Origin: an uncultured Latescibacterota bacterium
GTDB lineage: Bacteria; Latescibacterota; UBA2968
Reading direction: 5' to 3'
DNA length: 64,000 nucleotides
Assembly: GCA_958295785.1 (NCBI GenBank)
Contig: OY282377.1
Coordinates: forward strand, 2,246,394 to 2,310,393
Shown piece by piece: positions 53,776 through 63,032 of this stretch (position 1 is its first letter; every line of letters starts with the position of its first letter). The notes under the pieces are model-generated. The model did no database searches. It saw only the letters and a list, made by a program, of their open reading frames with translations, and was not told where the DNA came from. Both the position numbers and the translations under genes were made by a program.

Positions 53776-54891
53776 TCAGAAACTGATTGCCGCACTCACT
53801 ATATGCACGGAATCAAAGAAGGAAGCATTGAAATGCTTGAAGGCATAATCAATGTGAACGCCCCTCCCGGACTCGGTTTTGTAATTGATGCCGCCGCCGA
53901 AGGAATAGTCTTCGGTATCGTGGTTGTACTTATACCCGCCGCGCAGGGCAAAACCCATCGCAGTGGTCGCGGGCTTGAACCGATATTCCATCCCCAAAAG
54001 CGTGCGCTCGTCGAAGTCTATGGGGCTGTCGATCTCGGTAACGAGTTCGAGGTGATGCGGCGCGGGCGTTCGGCCAGATAGGGAAATCAGATCAAAGACA
54101 AACCCAAGGCGAAATGCCCGGGGCAACTCGAACCGCTCGCGCTGAAACTCCTTTTCCTGGCTGAAGTTTCGCACGCTCATCGCAATTGCCAAATTCCGAA
54201 AGCCCGTGTTGAAATACGTGCCGATATCCACGGCAAACGCATTGAGATCATTCGACCGGGTCTGTTGCGAACCCGCGACAAAAACCGTGCTTTGCCCCAG
54301 GTTTTGATGGGCAAACCGCGCCATTGCGCCCACAGAGAACCGATCCGTAATCTGAAATCCCCATCCCGCGGACAAGGCGTAATTCGTCGTGGTGAACGTG
54401 CCCGTCTCGGTGTACCCCGCGCTGGCCGGATCGCTGTTGATCGCCGTGCCATTTATCTCGCCCGCGTCGTGCGTGATAAAGCCCACGCCAAACGTGCCGG
54501 GCGCGTTTGGGATTTTGAACACCGCGCCCGCGACTTGGTGGTTGGTTTCGGCAATCCATCGGGCATGGGTAAAAAACGCCTGCCGTTGATGGACAAAACC
54601 GAGCAAACCGGGGTTGAGAAACAAAGCGCCGGGCGCGTCGCCGATCAACCCCGCGCCCGCATCGGCCATGGCGCCGCGCCGTGCGTCTGGGGAAAATGCG
54701 AGAAACACAAAACCGCTCTGCCCGGCCTTCACGCCCGAGGGGCGGACTTCTTCCTGATTGGGATAAATGGGCTCTATATCGCGAATTTTTTCCCCGCCGA
54801 GAACGCGCGGATCCTCAAATTGCGCGCTGGCCTGCACACCCGGCAGGGCGAATGTCAGCAGACAGGCCCAGATCATTTTGCGAAATTTCAC
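53776..54891 (-). CDS. PorV/PorQ-family outer-membrane protein
   Basis: Encodes 371 residues from GTG 54891, which has AAGGAGG seven bases upstream; the longer frame is not credible. A signal peptide (IWACLLTFALPGVQASA|Q) is followed by a long barrel of about 14 strands. The ARRGAMADAGAGLIGDAPGALFLNPGLL segment (in part) and the HARWIAE stretch match the PorV/PorQ family, and the protein ends in AAISF. PorV is part of the type IX secretion shuttle in Bacteroidota; members in other FCB phyla have undefined roles. It is the third gene of a three-gene operon, 26 bases after a protein with a sorting-type C-terminus. Confidence 0.85.
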   Translation of the reverse strand: MKFRKMIWACLLTFALPGVQASAQFEDPRVLGGEKIRDIEPIYPNQEEVRPSGVKAGQSGFVFLAFSPDARRGAMADAGAGLIGDAPGALFLNPGLLGFVHQRQAFFTHARWIAETNHQVAGAVFKIPNAPGTFGVGFITHDAGEINGTAINSDPASAGYTETGTFTTTNYALSAGWGFQITDRFSVGAMARFAHQNLGQSTVFVAGSQQTRSNDLNAFAVDIGTYFNTGFRNLAIAMSVRNFSQEKEFQRERFELPRAFRLGFVFDLISLSGRTPAPHHLELVTEIDSPIDFDERTLLGMEYRFKPATTAMGFALRGGYKYNHDTEDYSFGGGINYKTESGRGVHIDYAFKHFNASFFDSVHIVSAAISF

Positions 54892-54917
54892 AGTTGCCTC
54901 CTTGTCTCGTTGCGAGC

Positions 54918-57140
54918 CTATCGAACCACCACGAACTTCTCGATGTCGGTTTCGCCCGTGTCGGGGTTGGTAATATGTGCGACATACACGCCGCTCACGA
55001 TGAACTGGTTGTTGTCGTTTGCCATCAGAGGCCACTCTTCGTCGCCGGATCCGGAAACGTGGTCGATCCGCGTAACCAAGTCGCCCTGAAGCGTAAAAAT
55101 TCGGATGATCGCCCGCGCGGGCAGGTTCACAAAGAGCAACTTGTTGGGCTGTCCCGTGAAGTTCGCCCCTCCCGCGGACAAATCGCCGCCCAAAATGCTG
55201 TAGGGATTGGGCACGATGCGAACCCGCGTCAGATCATTGACCGGCGCAGAAAATGGACTCACGCCATCGCCGAGGCCGCGCGTGGCAAAAATGCTGCTTT
55301 CCCGCCCATCGGCATCCACCGCAGTGACCGCATAAAAATACCGCTCGCCGCGAACGACCTCTGTGTCGGTAAAGTTGGTTTGCGAGATGAGCGTGTTGCC
55401 ATTGACCGGAATCGGCGGATCGGGCAAGTTGGTTTCATGCCCGATCATTTTGTAAAGATTGTAGCCCGCCGCGTCGGGAACCGCGGCCCATTCGATCTCG
55501 TTTTGCGCGGGGCCCGAGTTGTAGGTCACATTGGAAGGCCACGACGGCCCGAGCGACAGACGGGGCGAAACCCCGATGGGCCACGAGACTTCCTTCCCCT
55601 GCACTGTGCCGCTGACCACGCGGCGGTTCGCCCATGCCTCTCGCGCCAGTTCCACGCCCTTCATCAGGGAATCCCGACCGCTGTTGAGGAAAGCCTCTTT
55701 GTCTTCAAGGGGAATTGACCCGTTGACCCACTGCGCGCCAACGCGCTTGTTCTCGTCTGCGTGTGGGCCGGCCACAATCCACGCTTCGACGATGTGGACC
55801 CACTGGCCGGGTTGCAAATCCCACGGCCCCCACGCAATCTGAAACGCCCACATATCGACAGACGTGGGTTTGTGGTCGGGCGCGTCACTTTGGAAAATTC
55901 GCTGATCGCGCGTCGTGCCAGGCTCGACGATGAAATCGTACACCTCGGGGCGGCTGTTGCCATCTGAAGACACCCAGTTGGAGCCTTCCACGCGCTTGAT
56001 CAGACGGGGTTGCGCGGTTTCAGCGGTGTTTGCCTCGTTGAGAAACCAGTTGTTGGCATCGGACATATCCTCAAAGGTCGTGGGATTTTGCGACACGTAG
56101 AGCCACACCTTGCCCTTGTATTCGGACTCTAAAAATTCGCCCGCCGAGACCCGCGCGGCCTTGGCCAACTCGAGGGCATCGTGGCCTTCGGGAGGCGCGG
56201 GTTCGCCGCGGTCATCGCCATCGGCGCGATACCCGTCTTTGATCGCCGAATCGCCGTCGCGTGCGTAGAAGAGCTTTTGCTCGTCATCGTAAAAATAGAG
56301 TTCGTCCCATTCGCCCAAAGCGCCGAGGTTTGCCGTGCGGTGGCGCGCGCCAACTTCTACGGCGCCTTCATCGCGCACCTCGCCGGCCGGCCCTTGGCCC
56401 CCGCCGCGTTGCCAATAGAGGTTTTGCCCGATGTACAGATCGTCAAATACCGGATTGGCTGTGCTCGATTCCGGGCTTGGCGCAGACCCGCGCGCGCCGA
56501 CTCGTGAATCCGGCACATTGGGCGGGTCCGGGCGGCCATAACTGCGGATCAAAATGAACATTTCATCTTGCTCTGGGCTTTGCCATGCGTAAAGCCTGCG
56601 CCGCTCGGTCAGTCCGCCAGCGTATGAGACCTCGAGTGGGATCATCAGGTCGGAGGTCAAATCCGCCACCACTTGATCGTTGCGGTTCGCAAAAATCGTC
56701 CACAGCGCCTGCGACAAAGTCACGCCATCCTGCGTCACGGTGGGCGGTTGGTTGCGGTAAATTTTTGGCGTGATGCCGTCGCTGAGTTCAAAATGCGTGC
56801 GCGTAAAATCCCGCGCGTCCTGTTTGTAGTCGTTGACAAATTTTGTGAATTGCGTGCCGAGCAATTCGGGCTGATCGCCCTGGAACGGTTCAAAATAGGA
56901 CGGCACGTTGAAATTTTCGACGGCAAATTGCCACCAGCCATCCATCACTTGGGTATTGACCGTTCTGACATCTGGGTTGGTGAACCCAGTCGCGCGGCCG
57001 CCCGGCGAATTGATGGTGACGAAATAGTCGATATTGGGCCACGAGCCCCACATTCTTCCGATCCATTGCGCGGCGGCATCGCTCAATGGAATGAGCAACG
57101 CCGCGCACACCAAAAGCATTGCGATTCGTCTTTGGGTCAC
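54918..57140 (-). CDS. Large exported protein with FlgD/T9SS-like C-terminal sorting domain
   Basis: Encodes 740 residues from GTG 57140, with AGGAG six bases upstream. Residues 1-25 form a signal peptide (MLLVCAALLIPLSDAAA|Q). A long unrecognised region follows. An Fn3-like domain (about 545-640: NEIEWAAVPDAAGYNLYKM, GERYFYAVTAVDADGRES) comes next, and then a FlgD-like Ig domain with IVPNPYS and a final SGVYVAHITNPDTGE...FVVVR, typical of secreted FCB proteins. The central part contains WDLQPGQWVHIVEAWIVAGPH. It sits between the TonB receptor (42-base gap) and the PorV-like barrel, so it is probably a surface or secreted partner of these. Confidence 0.8.
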   Translation of the reverse strand: MTQRRIAMLLVCAALLIPLSDAAAQWIGRMWGSWPNIDYFVTINSPGGRATGFTNPDVRTVNTQVMDGWWQFAVENFNVPSYFEPFQGDQPELLGTQFTKFVNDYKQDARDFTRTHFELSDGITPKIYRNQPPTVTQDGVTLSQALWTIFANRNDQVVADLTSDLMIPLEVSYAGGLTERRRLYAWQSPEQDEMFILIRSYGRPDPPNVPDSRVGARGSAPSPESSTANPVFDDLYIGQNLYWQRGGGQGPAGEVRDEGAVEVGARHRTANLGALGEWDELYFYDDEQKLFYARDGDSAIKDGYRADGDDRGEPAPPEGHDALELAKAARVSAGEFLESEYKGKVWLYVSQNPTTFEDMSDANNWFLNEANTAETAQPRLIKRVEGSNWVSSDGNSRPEVYDFIVEPGTTRDQRIFQSDAPDHKPTSVDMWAFQIAWGPWDLQPGQWVHIVEAWIVAGPHADENKRVGAQWVNGSIPLEDKEAFLNSGRDSLMKGVELAREAWANRRVVSGTVQGKEVSWPIGVSPRLSLGPSWPSNVTYNSGPAQNEIEWAAVPDAAGYNLYKMIGHETNLPDPPIPVNGNTLISQTNFTDTEVVRGERYFYAVTAVDADGRESSIFATRGLGDGVSPFSAPVNDLTRVRIVPNPYSILGGDLSAGGANFTGQPNKLLFVNLPARAIIRIFTLQGDLVTRIDHVSGSGDEEWPLMANDNNQFIVSGVYVAHITNPDTGETDIEKFVVVR

Positions 57141-57182
57141 ATTTTTCTCCTGTGTGAGTGGAACCACATCTGCGTTCCTAAT

Positions 57183-60100
57183 TTAGAAGCTAAACCGAGC
57201 GCCGAAGGTAATGTCTCGGCGGTCGCTGAAGAGGAGCGAGGGCCGGCGCATGTCTGGAAAGTCTTCGACATCGCTGCCCGGGCGTTTGCCCTCTTGCAAT
57301 TTGCCGTTTGAATCCAAGGTCCAGCCGAGGGATTCCATATACGCTCGGAAGCGATTGCCGGTGTTTGTGCCCGAATATTCAAAGGCCCTGCCGCCGCCGT
57401 AACTGCCCACGCCGGTTCTGGGCGTGTCTTCGGGGTTGAGCCCAAATACGTCGCTGCGATTGCCTCCGCCCAAAGTGTGCGTGTTTTTGAAATTGAGCGG
57501 ATTGGAAATTTCCACAAAGAGCATCGGCGCGCCCGGCAAGTCGAACATCTTGGCGATGCGAAGGTGGCCGGCGTATTCATCGACCCATTGCGCGTTGAGC
57601 ACATTGATCAGCGACGCATCCGCATTGCCCGGGTTGTAGTTGAACCACTCGCCCGCCTCGCGCTCAAAGTAGAACCCGAGATTCCAACCGCCCTTGAGCA
57701 GGTTTTGATCCCCGCCGTAATCCAAGGGCGTTCGGAAATTGCCGCCCAGCTTGATCTGCGGCTTGGCGCGAAACGGGGGCGCGGCATTGTTGGGATTGTC
57801 TTCGATCACGGTTCTCGAGGGCGTGGATACGGTCTTCACATCGCGAATATGCCGCCAAGACGTGTTGCGAACCCGCGCTTGGCGAATGTCGTACGAGAGG
57901 AAGCCCGTAAAGAACTTGCCCCGCGTCTTCTGCAATTTCAATTCTAGGCCGCGCGCATCGGTTGCAAAGGCGTTTTGCGTGTTGCGCGTGTTGCGCCCAT
58001 TGAATTGCATCCAGTTGCGCGCGTCTGTCCACGATTCGTTTTCGCCATCTTTGAAATAAACCGTCCCCGTCAACAAATACTGTCCGCGGAAACTGCGCTC
58101 GTACCCCATTTCGTACTGAATGGTGCGCTCCATCTTCATCCACGGATTGCCCAAAAACTCCAGCGACTGCCCCAAACCGCTCTGCGTGCGATACATGTCG
58201 CGCGTGTTCACGATCTGGTTAAAATGCCCGTAGTTGATGAACATTTTGCTCAAATTCGTAATTGGATAGGACGCGCCAAACCGGGGGCTGAAGGCGTAGT
58301 CAGTCGGTGGGCGCACCTTGCGGGCCGCGCGATACACCGCTTCGGCGTCTCGCCCAAACCACGGCGCGTGGGTTTCGTTTGGCAGATCGAAGTAGAGGTC
58401 GGGCCTGTGCCAATCGAGGCGCGCGCCGGCATTGACCACGATATCGCGGTACTCCATCCTGTCTTGAAAAAAGACCCCGCCGTAGATCGGGGTTTTCACA
58501 AAATAATTGTTGTGGTCGCCGGTCGCGCCGCCCGAAGGCACGTCCGATTCGTTGAGAACCCCATCGCCGTTGATGTCGCCATTGCTGGGCAAGTCCGGAT
58601 CATTGCGCCCGGTCCACGGAAAGACCACATCGCCCGTCGCGTCGATGCGCGGGCCGGAATACTCATCTTTGTAAATCGGATCGCCGTATTCCGGAACCGC
58701 AGCGGGCACATAGCCCCGGTTCTCGTGCAGGTTGAAGTGATGCACCTGCACGCCGGTTTTGATCTGGTGGTGCGGCGTGATCTGGCTGGTGAAATCAGCC
58801 GTCAGATCGAGTTCGTCGATAGTGGACCAATCGCCCGCACGGCTGTTGCCGCCGCCGCCCTGTAGGCGAAACACATTGAGGATATCGTTGCCGCCGGGGT
58901 TGTAATTCCAGCCAAAAGGCGCCTCGTTTAGGACCACGGCCCCGCGCGCTCGGGCCGCATCCGCGCTGTTCTCATCGACTTGTTCTCTCGACCCGTCTGT
59001 GTGTATCGCTATGGATGGCGCGTTGGACCGCTTTTGCGGATGCCATTGCGAGGTCCAATCCGCGCCGCCAACCCGCGCCGTCACATTGTAAAACGCCTTG
59101 GCCGAGAGGGTGTGCGTCCAAGAGAGCAAGCCGTGATTGCGCGTGATTTGCAATTTCTGATAATCCGCAGAGGGCATGAACATGCGCGAGTGGGAATAGT
59201 TTTCAAACACCGACTGCTGCGTGCGCTGCGGCACGCCCACGTTGTTGCCCTGATGGCTGCCGTGTTGAAATCCGCGGATATACTGGACGCTCAACTTGGT
59301 CGTGGGCGTGGGGGCAAACGTCAACTTGAGTTGCGTGGTATTGTCCCTGTAGGAAACCGTGCCCACGTCAAAGGGATAGGCCATGCGCTCTTTGCGGCTG
59401 GACGCGGTGAATCCAATTTTGTCCTTCAAAATGGGGCCGCCGACCGTGGCATCCCACAGATAATCGAAATCCCGGTCTTCGGGATTTGCATTGAACGGCC
59501 CTTCGGCGTATGGATCGTTCCCATCATAAGACCGGTGTTGCCAGTCCCATATCCCCTTGGCCTGCTCAACGGTGGTAATGGGATCTTTCCCCGCGACGCC
59601 AGACAGCCACTGCTTGCCGCCGGCCGTGCGATTGGCGAGTTCCTGATTCCAGCCGATAAAGTCCGGGGATCCATCCCCGTTGCGGTCTTCTGTGGGCGTC
59701 ATCGATTGGAAACGCCCGACATCCCACCAGTTTTCTTCGGCGTAAAGATTGGGGCCAAAATGCTTTTTGCCCGCGGGATTGTAACTGCCTTCTGCGGATC
59801 CGAAATACCGCGTGGGTTCTTTGGTGACGAAGTTGACCACGCCTGCGCGGATGTTGCCGTATTCGGCATTAAACCCGCCCGTGAGCACCTGCACTTGCTT
59901 GACCGCGGTTTTTGAAAACGACGTGTAAGCGCGCTGGTGCCGATTGTCAGATGCGGTCACGCCGTCCATGTTGAAACCGATTGCGGTCGCATCCTCGCCG
60001 CGAATCGCAATACCCCATGCATCGGTATCCAAGCCCACTTGCGTGGCGATCTGATCGCGAATGCGCGGGCCAACCGGAATCGATTCGAGTTGATCCTGCG

Positions 60101-60527
60101 TTATCGCCTGCTGGGCATAAGACACGTCCATCTGAACCGGGTCGAGATCCGCGGTGACCACGATGGCCTCCAATTCCACGGTCGATTCTTTGAGTTGAAA
60201 ATCAACCGTCGCCGTGCGATCTAAGAGCACTTCCACCTCGGTCTTGGAAACGCCCTGATACCCCACGAGTGAGGCTCGCACTTCGTACATACCGGGCGAC
60301 ACGCGCAAAATGAAATATTCGCCGTTGACATCGGCCGTCGCGCCCATGTTTGTGCCGGCGACAACGATATTGGCCCCCGGCAACGGCTCGCCCGAATCTG
60401 CTTCTGTCACGCGCCCGGCAATTTTGCCCGTGGTCTGCGCGTGCAAAGCAACAGGTGCGGCGAGCAACACCGCACACACCATACCCGCCAGAAAACCCAG
60501 CGGGCGAAAACCACAAGCGTACTTCAT
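57183..60527 (-). CDS. TonB-dependent receptor with carboxypeptidase-like N-terminal domain
   Basis: Encodes 1114 residues from ATG 60527 with an AAAGGAGG site. Residues 1-30 are the signal peptide (ending ALHA|Q). Residues 31-115 form a CarboxypepD-regulatory-like domain (GKIAGRVTEADSGEPLPGANI in part). The plug follows (about 130-235, with VGPRIRDQIATQVGLDTDAWGI in part and the GGFNAEYGNIRAGVVNFVTKE signature), and then a 22-strand barrel ending in the aromatic C-terminus GARFSF. It probably takes up a bulky nutrient across the outer membrane, although the associated genes suggest a surface-protein role instead. It is first in its operon, with a promoter at 60570-60598. Confidence 0.93.
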   Translation of the reverse strand: MKYACGFRPLGFLAGMVCAVLLAAPVALHAQTTGKIAGRVTEADSGEPLPGANIVVAGTNMGATADVNGEYFILRVSPGMYEVRASLVGYQGVSKTEVEVLLDRTATVDFQLKESTVELEAIVVTADLDPVQMDVSYAQQAITQDQLESIPVGPRIRDQIATQVGLDTDAWGIAIRGEDATAIGFNMDGVTASDNRHQRAYTSFSKTAVKQVQVLTGGFNAEYGNIRAGVVNFVTKEPTRYFGSAEGSYNPAGKKHFGPNLYAEENWWDVGRFQSMTPTEDRNGDGSPDFIGWNQELANRTAGGKQWLSGVAGKDPITTVEQAKGIWDWQHRSYDGNDPYAEGPFNANPEDRDFDYLWDATVGGPILKDKIGFTASSRKERMAYPFDVGTVSYRDNTTQLKLTFAPTPTTKLSVQYIRGFQHGSHQGNNVGVPQRTQQSVFENYSHSRMFMPSADYQKLQITRNHGLLSWTHTLSAKAFYNVTARVGGADWTSQWHPQKRSNAPSIAIHTDGSREQVDENSADAARARGAVVLNEAPFGWNYNPGGNDILNVFRLQGGGGNSRAGDWSTIDELDLTADFTSQITPHHQIKTGVQVHHFNLHENRGYVPAAVPEYGDPIYKDEYSGPRIDATGDVVFPWTGRNDPDLPSNGDINGDGVLNESDVPSGGATGDHNNYFVKTPIYGGVFFQDRMEYRDIVVNAGARLDWHRPDLYFDLPNETHAPWFGRDAEAVYRAARKVRPPTDYAFSPRFGASYPITNLSKMFINYGHFNQIVNTRDMYRTQSGLGQSLEFLGNPWMKMERTIQYEMGYERSFRGQYLLTGTVYFKDGENESWTDARNWMQFNGRNTRNTQNAFATDARGLELKLQKTRGKFFTGFLSYDIRQARVRNTSWRHIRDVKTVSTPSRTVIEDNPNNAAPPFRAKPQIKLGGNFRTPLDYGGDQNLLKGGWNLGFYFEREAGEWFNYNPGNADASLINVLNAQWVDEYAGHLRIAKMFDLPGAPMLFVEISNPLNFKNTHTLGGGNRSDVFGLNPEDTPRTGVGSYGGGRAFEYSGTNTGNRFRAYMESLGWTLDSNGKLQEGKRPGSDVEDFPDMRRPSLLFSDRRDITFGARFSF

Positions 60528-60569
60528 GTGCTACCTCCTTTGAAGGGGTTGGAGTGTGATATTGATGCC

Positions 60570-60598
60570 AAACTATGACCTAAAATTGGCTTTGTCAA
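60570..60598 (-). promoter_or_regulatory. Sigma-70-type promoter of the TonB receptor operon
   Basis: On the minus strand TTGACA (60593-60598) and TAGTTT (60570-60575) are 17 bases apart, 42 bases before the receptor ATG. The perfect -35 box is again combined with a weaker -10 box. Confidence 0.6.
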
Positions 60599-60608
60599 GC
60601 GGGATATC

Positions 60609-62540
60609 TTACCACCCGTTAATTTTGTGCCCTCGCCCCGGAAACCAAATAAAATCCACGATTGCACCGCAGGCAATGGCCGCCAGAAAGCCGATCATGA
60701 ACCCCATAAAAAGCGGTGTATTGCGCCGGTAATTTTCAAGACCGCCAAAGCGCAAAATCAATGTTTTGGTCAACCAGACCATAAAAATAGACGCAATGCC
60801 ACTGCGTAAAACATCGGATGCTGAAATGGCAAACCCAATGGGATGCAGCACCAGCGCCGGGAAACGGTAGCGAAGCGCGTAGAGCCCGAGCGTCAAAACC
60901 GCGCCAAACCCCAGAAAGCCCAAGCGCGTCCAGTCGGTTGCAAACGCATTGTCTCGAATCCGGCTGGCCGCAAGACGCCACACCCCAATCCCGCCATCGC
61001 CAGAGCCATTAAAACTCACGCTGCCGAAATTGTAGCTGCCCACCGTATAGTTGCCCTGAAAAATAATAAATGTGAACACCGCCAATGCACCGGCGATAAA
61101 AGCCAGTCCCACAGCCAGCGGGACGCGCCTGCGCCGCCTTTGATCCATGGCCATCCCAAGGCTGGGAATGTGCGCGAGCGTTGTCACGCCCAGGGTTTTG
61201 GCATCGCCGATAAAGGTGTAGGCCAGGCCGAGTGCCATGGCATTCATCGGCCCGATCCCAGCCGTGCCCAAAAGGTGCCAGGTGAACGCCTGCGCCGTGA
61301 TCGGCGTTCTCAAATAAATCAGCCCCGTCTCCACAATAATGCGCGCAAGCCCAATGTAGAGCACCAGCGTGGCGCCCCAGAAAGTGAGCGCGCTCCATCC
61401 GGAAAGCCCGAGTTGGACAAAAAACAAAACGCTAAAGAGCACACAGGCCAAAAAGATAAAGACGGCCGCGCGATAGGAAAAAAGCTCGCCGGAATCATCT
61501 ACATCGCCGCCGCGCGCGGTAAAGGCTTTCCGACAAACCGCAGACAGGTGATCGCGCGCAACCCAAAGCCCCCAAACCACAAATACCAGCAAGCCGCCAA
61601 AACTCTGCCATCCCACGGCCGGATGATAGGAACACCACGGGTCAGACGACCCCATCTCAAATCCCAAACGGTTCATCAGCCCCACTTGTAGTACTGTGAG
61701 CAGATGGAAAAACCAGATGCTGAACAGTACATTGGATTCGGTAAAATAGCCAAACGCAATGGTCATGGGATTCGCCTTAAACCGCAGGTATGGAAATCCT
61801 TCGCCAATGAAAATTTGCCGGTCGGTATTGGCCTTGATCGGCGGAATCAGATCTGTGAACCACGAAGCGATGTCCCAGGCAAATACGCAGAAAACCACAA
61901 AGAACCCGATTTTGAAACGCGGGTCGCGCCACAAGGCCATAAGCGCGCCCTGTTGTCCGCTTTCTCCGGTGAGTTTTAGAAGGCCAGCAGACAGGGGAAA
62001 CGGCAAACGCTCGCAATCCATCCACTGCCGCCGAAAGACGACCACGAGACAAAAATTGGCCGTAAAAAACGCGACAAAAAAACAACCCCACCAGAAAAGC
62101 GGCGACATCCAACTCACCCACGGGAAAGGCGCACCCGGCGACAGACCCTCATAAAAGGCAATCGCGGCGTGGCGATCTGCAACGACAGACCATTCGGGCA
62201 AGCGCGTAAGCAGCGTATCGGCCCAGCCATTTTCCGGAGACGCAAAATAGACCGGCGCGGTGATGACCCCGAGAAAGTACCCCGCAAGCCATTCGCCCTG
62301 TGCAAGCGCGGCAACCATCCCCATCGAAGCGATGAGAATGAGTTCGGAAGGCGCGAGTCCCCTTTGCGTGCGCGAAAAACAGCTATTGACGAGGAGCAAT
62401 GCGAGAAACGGCAGGAGAATGGCAACGGAGAGATGCGCGTAATCTGCACGCGCAGAACGCAAGATATACGTGGTATAAGCGGGCCAGAGGCTAACGAGAA
62501 CAGATGTGAATAACCCGATGAGAAAAGCGCGTAGCGTCAA
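60609..62540 (-). CDS. DUF6785-like polytopic membrane protein
   Basis: Encodes 643 residues from TTG 62540, with GAGGAGA upstream. About 14 membrane helices cover the whole length. The N-terminal LIGLFTSVLVSLWPAYTTYIL helix, the PSELILIASMG loop and the WVSWMSPLFWWGCFF segment resemble large membrane proteins annotated DUF6785/DUF6784 in Poribacteria, Planctomycetes and related groups. These are distantly similar to oligopeptide transporters; the substrate is unknown. No ATPase or binding protein lies next to it. The family name is from memory of the general pattern, so it should be checked. Confidence 0.65.
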   Translation of the reverse strand: MTLRAFLIGLFTSVLVSLWPAYTTYILRSARADYAHLSVAILLPFLALLLVNSCFSRTQRGLAPSELILIASMGMVAALAQGEWLAGYFLGVITAPVYFASPENGWADTLLTRLPEWSVVADRHAAIAFYEGLSPGAPFPWVSWMSPLFWWGCFFVAFFTANFCLVVVFRRQWMDCERLPFPLSAGLLKLTGESGQQGALMALWRDPRFKIGFFVVFCVFAWDIASWFTDLIPPIKANTDRQIFIGEGFPYLRFKANPMTIAFGYFTESNVLFSIWFFHLLTVLQVGLMNRLGFEMGSSDPWCSYHPAVGWQSFGGLLVFVVWGLWVARDHLSAVCRKAFTARGGDVDDSGELFSYRAAVFIFLACVLFSVLFFVQLGLSGWSALTFWGATLVLYIGLARIIVETGLIYLRTPITAQAFTWHLLGTAGIGPMNAMALGLAYTFIGDAKTLGVTTLAHIPSLGMAMDQRRRRRVPLAVGLAFIAGALAVFTFIIFQGNYTVGSYNFGSVSFNGSGDGGIGVWRLAASRIRDNAFATDWTRLGFLGFGAVLTLGLYALRYRFPALVLHPIGFAISASDVLRSGIASIFMVWLTKTLILRFGGLENYRRNTPLFMGFMIGFLAAIACGAIVDFIWFPGRGHKINGW

Positions 62541-62897
62541 GAGAAAGTCTCCTCAAACAGTCAGCAGTCAGCAGTCAGCGGTTAGTCCCTACCCATCCAC
62601 CCACAAAAGCGAGACACGAGACTGTAGGGGCGATGCCCCCGTGCTCGCCCAAAGATACAAAAAGCAGGGGTCAGGAGGCAATCCCCATCGGTTTTGCCTT
62701 TCGCGTCGTGAACTGCTGGTGAAGCGTCGCAGTTGTACCCCGCTCCGCGTCTTTGGTAGTGGTCAGTGGTCAGTCCACCCATCCACACGCAAAAACGAGA
62801 CGTGAGACCGTAGGGGCGATGCCCCCGTGCTCGCCCAAAGAGACAGACAAGATGCGCGGATAGAAACATAGGGCAATGCCCCCGTGCTCGCCTGAAA
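62541..62897. other. Repeat-filled intergenic region
   Basis: No gene is supported. It holds GTCAGCAGTCAGCAGTCAGC (62553-62580), three GGGGC/GCCCC hairpin elements (62622-62654, 62810-62840, 62869-62896), a GAACTGCTGGTGAAG..GCAGTTGTACCCC hairpin word (about 62708-62742) and GTGGTCAGTGGTCAGT (62759-62774). It is one of the densest repeat clusters in the window. Confidence 0.7.
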
Positions 62898-62940
62898 GCA
62901 AAAACAAAAGCCCGAGTTCACTGCGAACCCGGGCTTGTTT
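62898..62940 (-). terminator. Intrinsic terminator of the Ig/dockerin gene
   Basis: A stem of AAGCCCGGGTTC paired with GAACTCGGGCTT on the minus strand (one mismatch) is followed by TTGTTTTTG. It lies about 100 bases after the stop codon at 63033. Confidence 0.8.
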
Positions 62941-63032
62941 TGTGGCGAGTAGCGATTTTATTTTTCGCACTCGTTCCTACGAAAATGATGGCAGAGCATC
63001 TCCCCTTCCCGTTGCGGGGGAGGGGTCAACGG

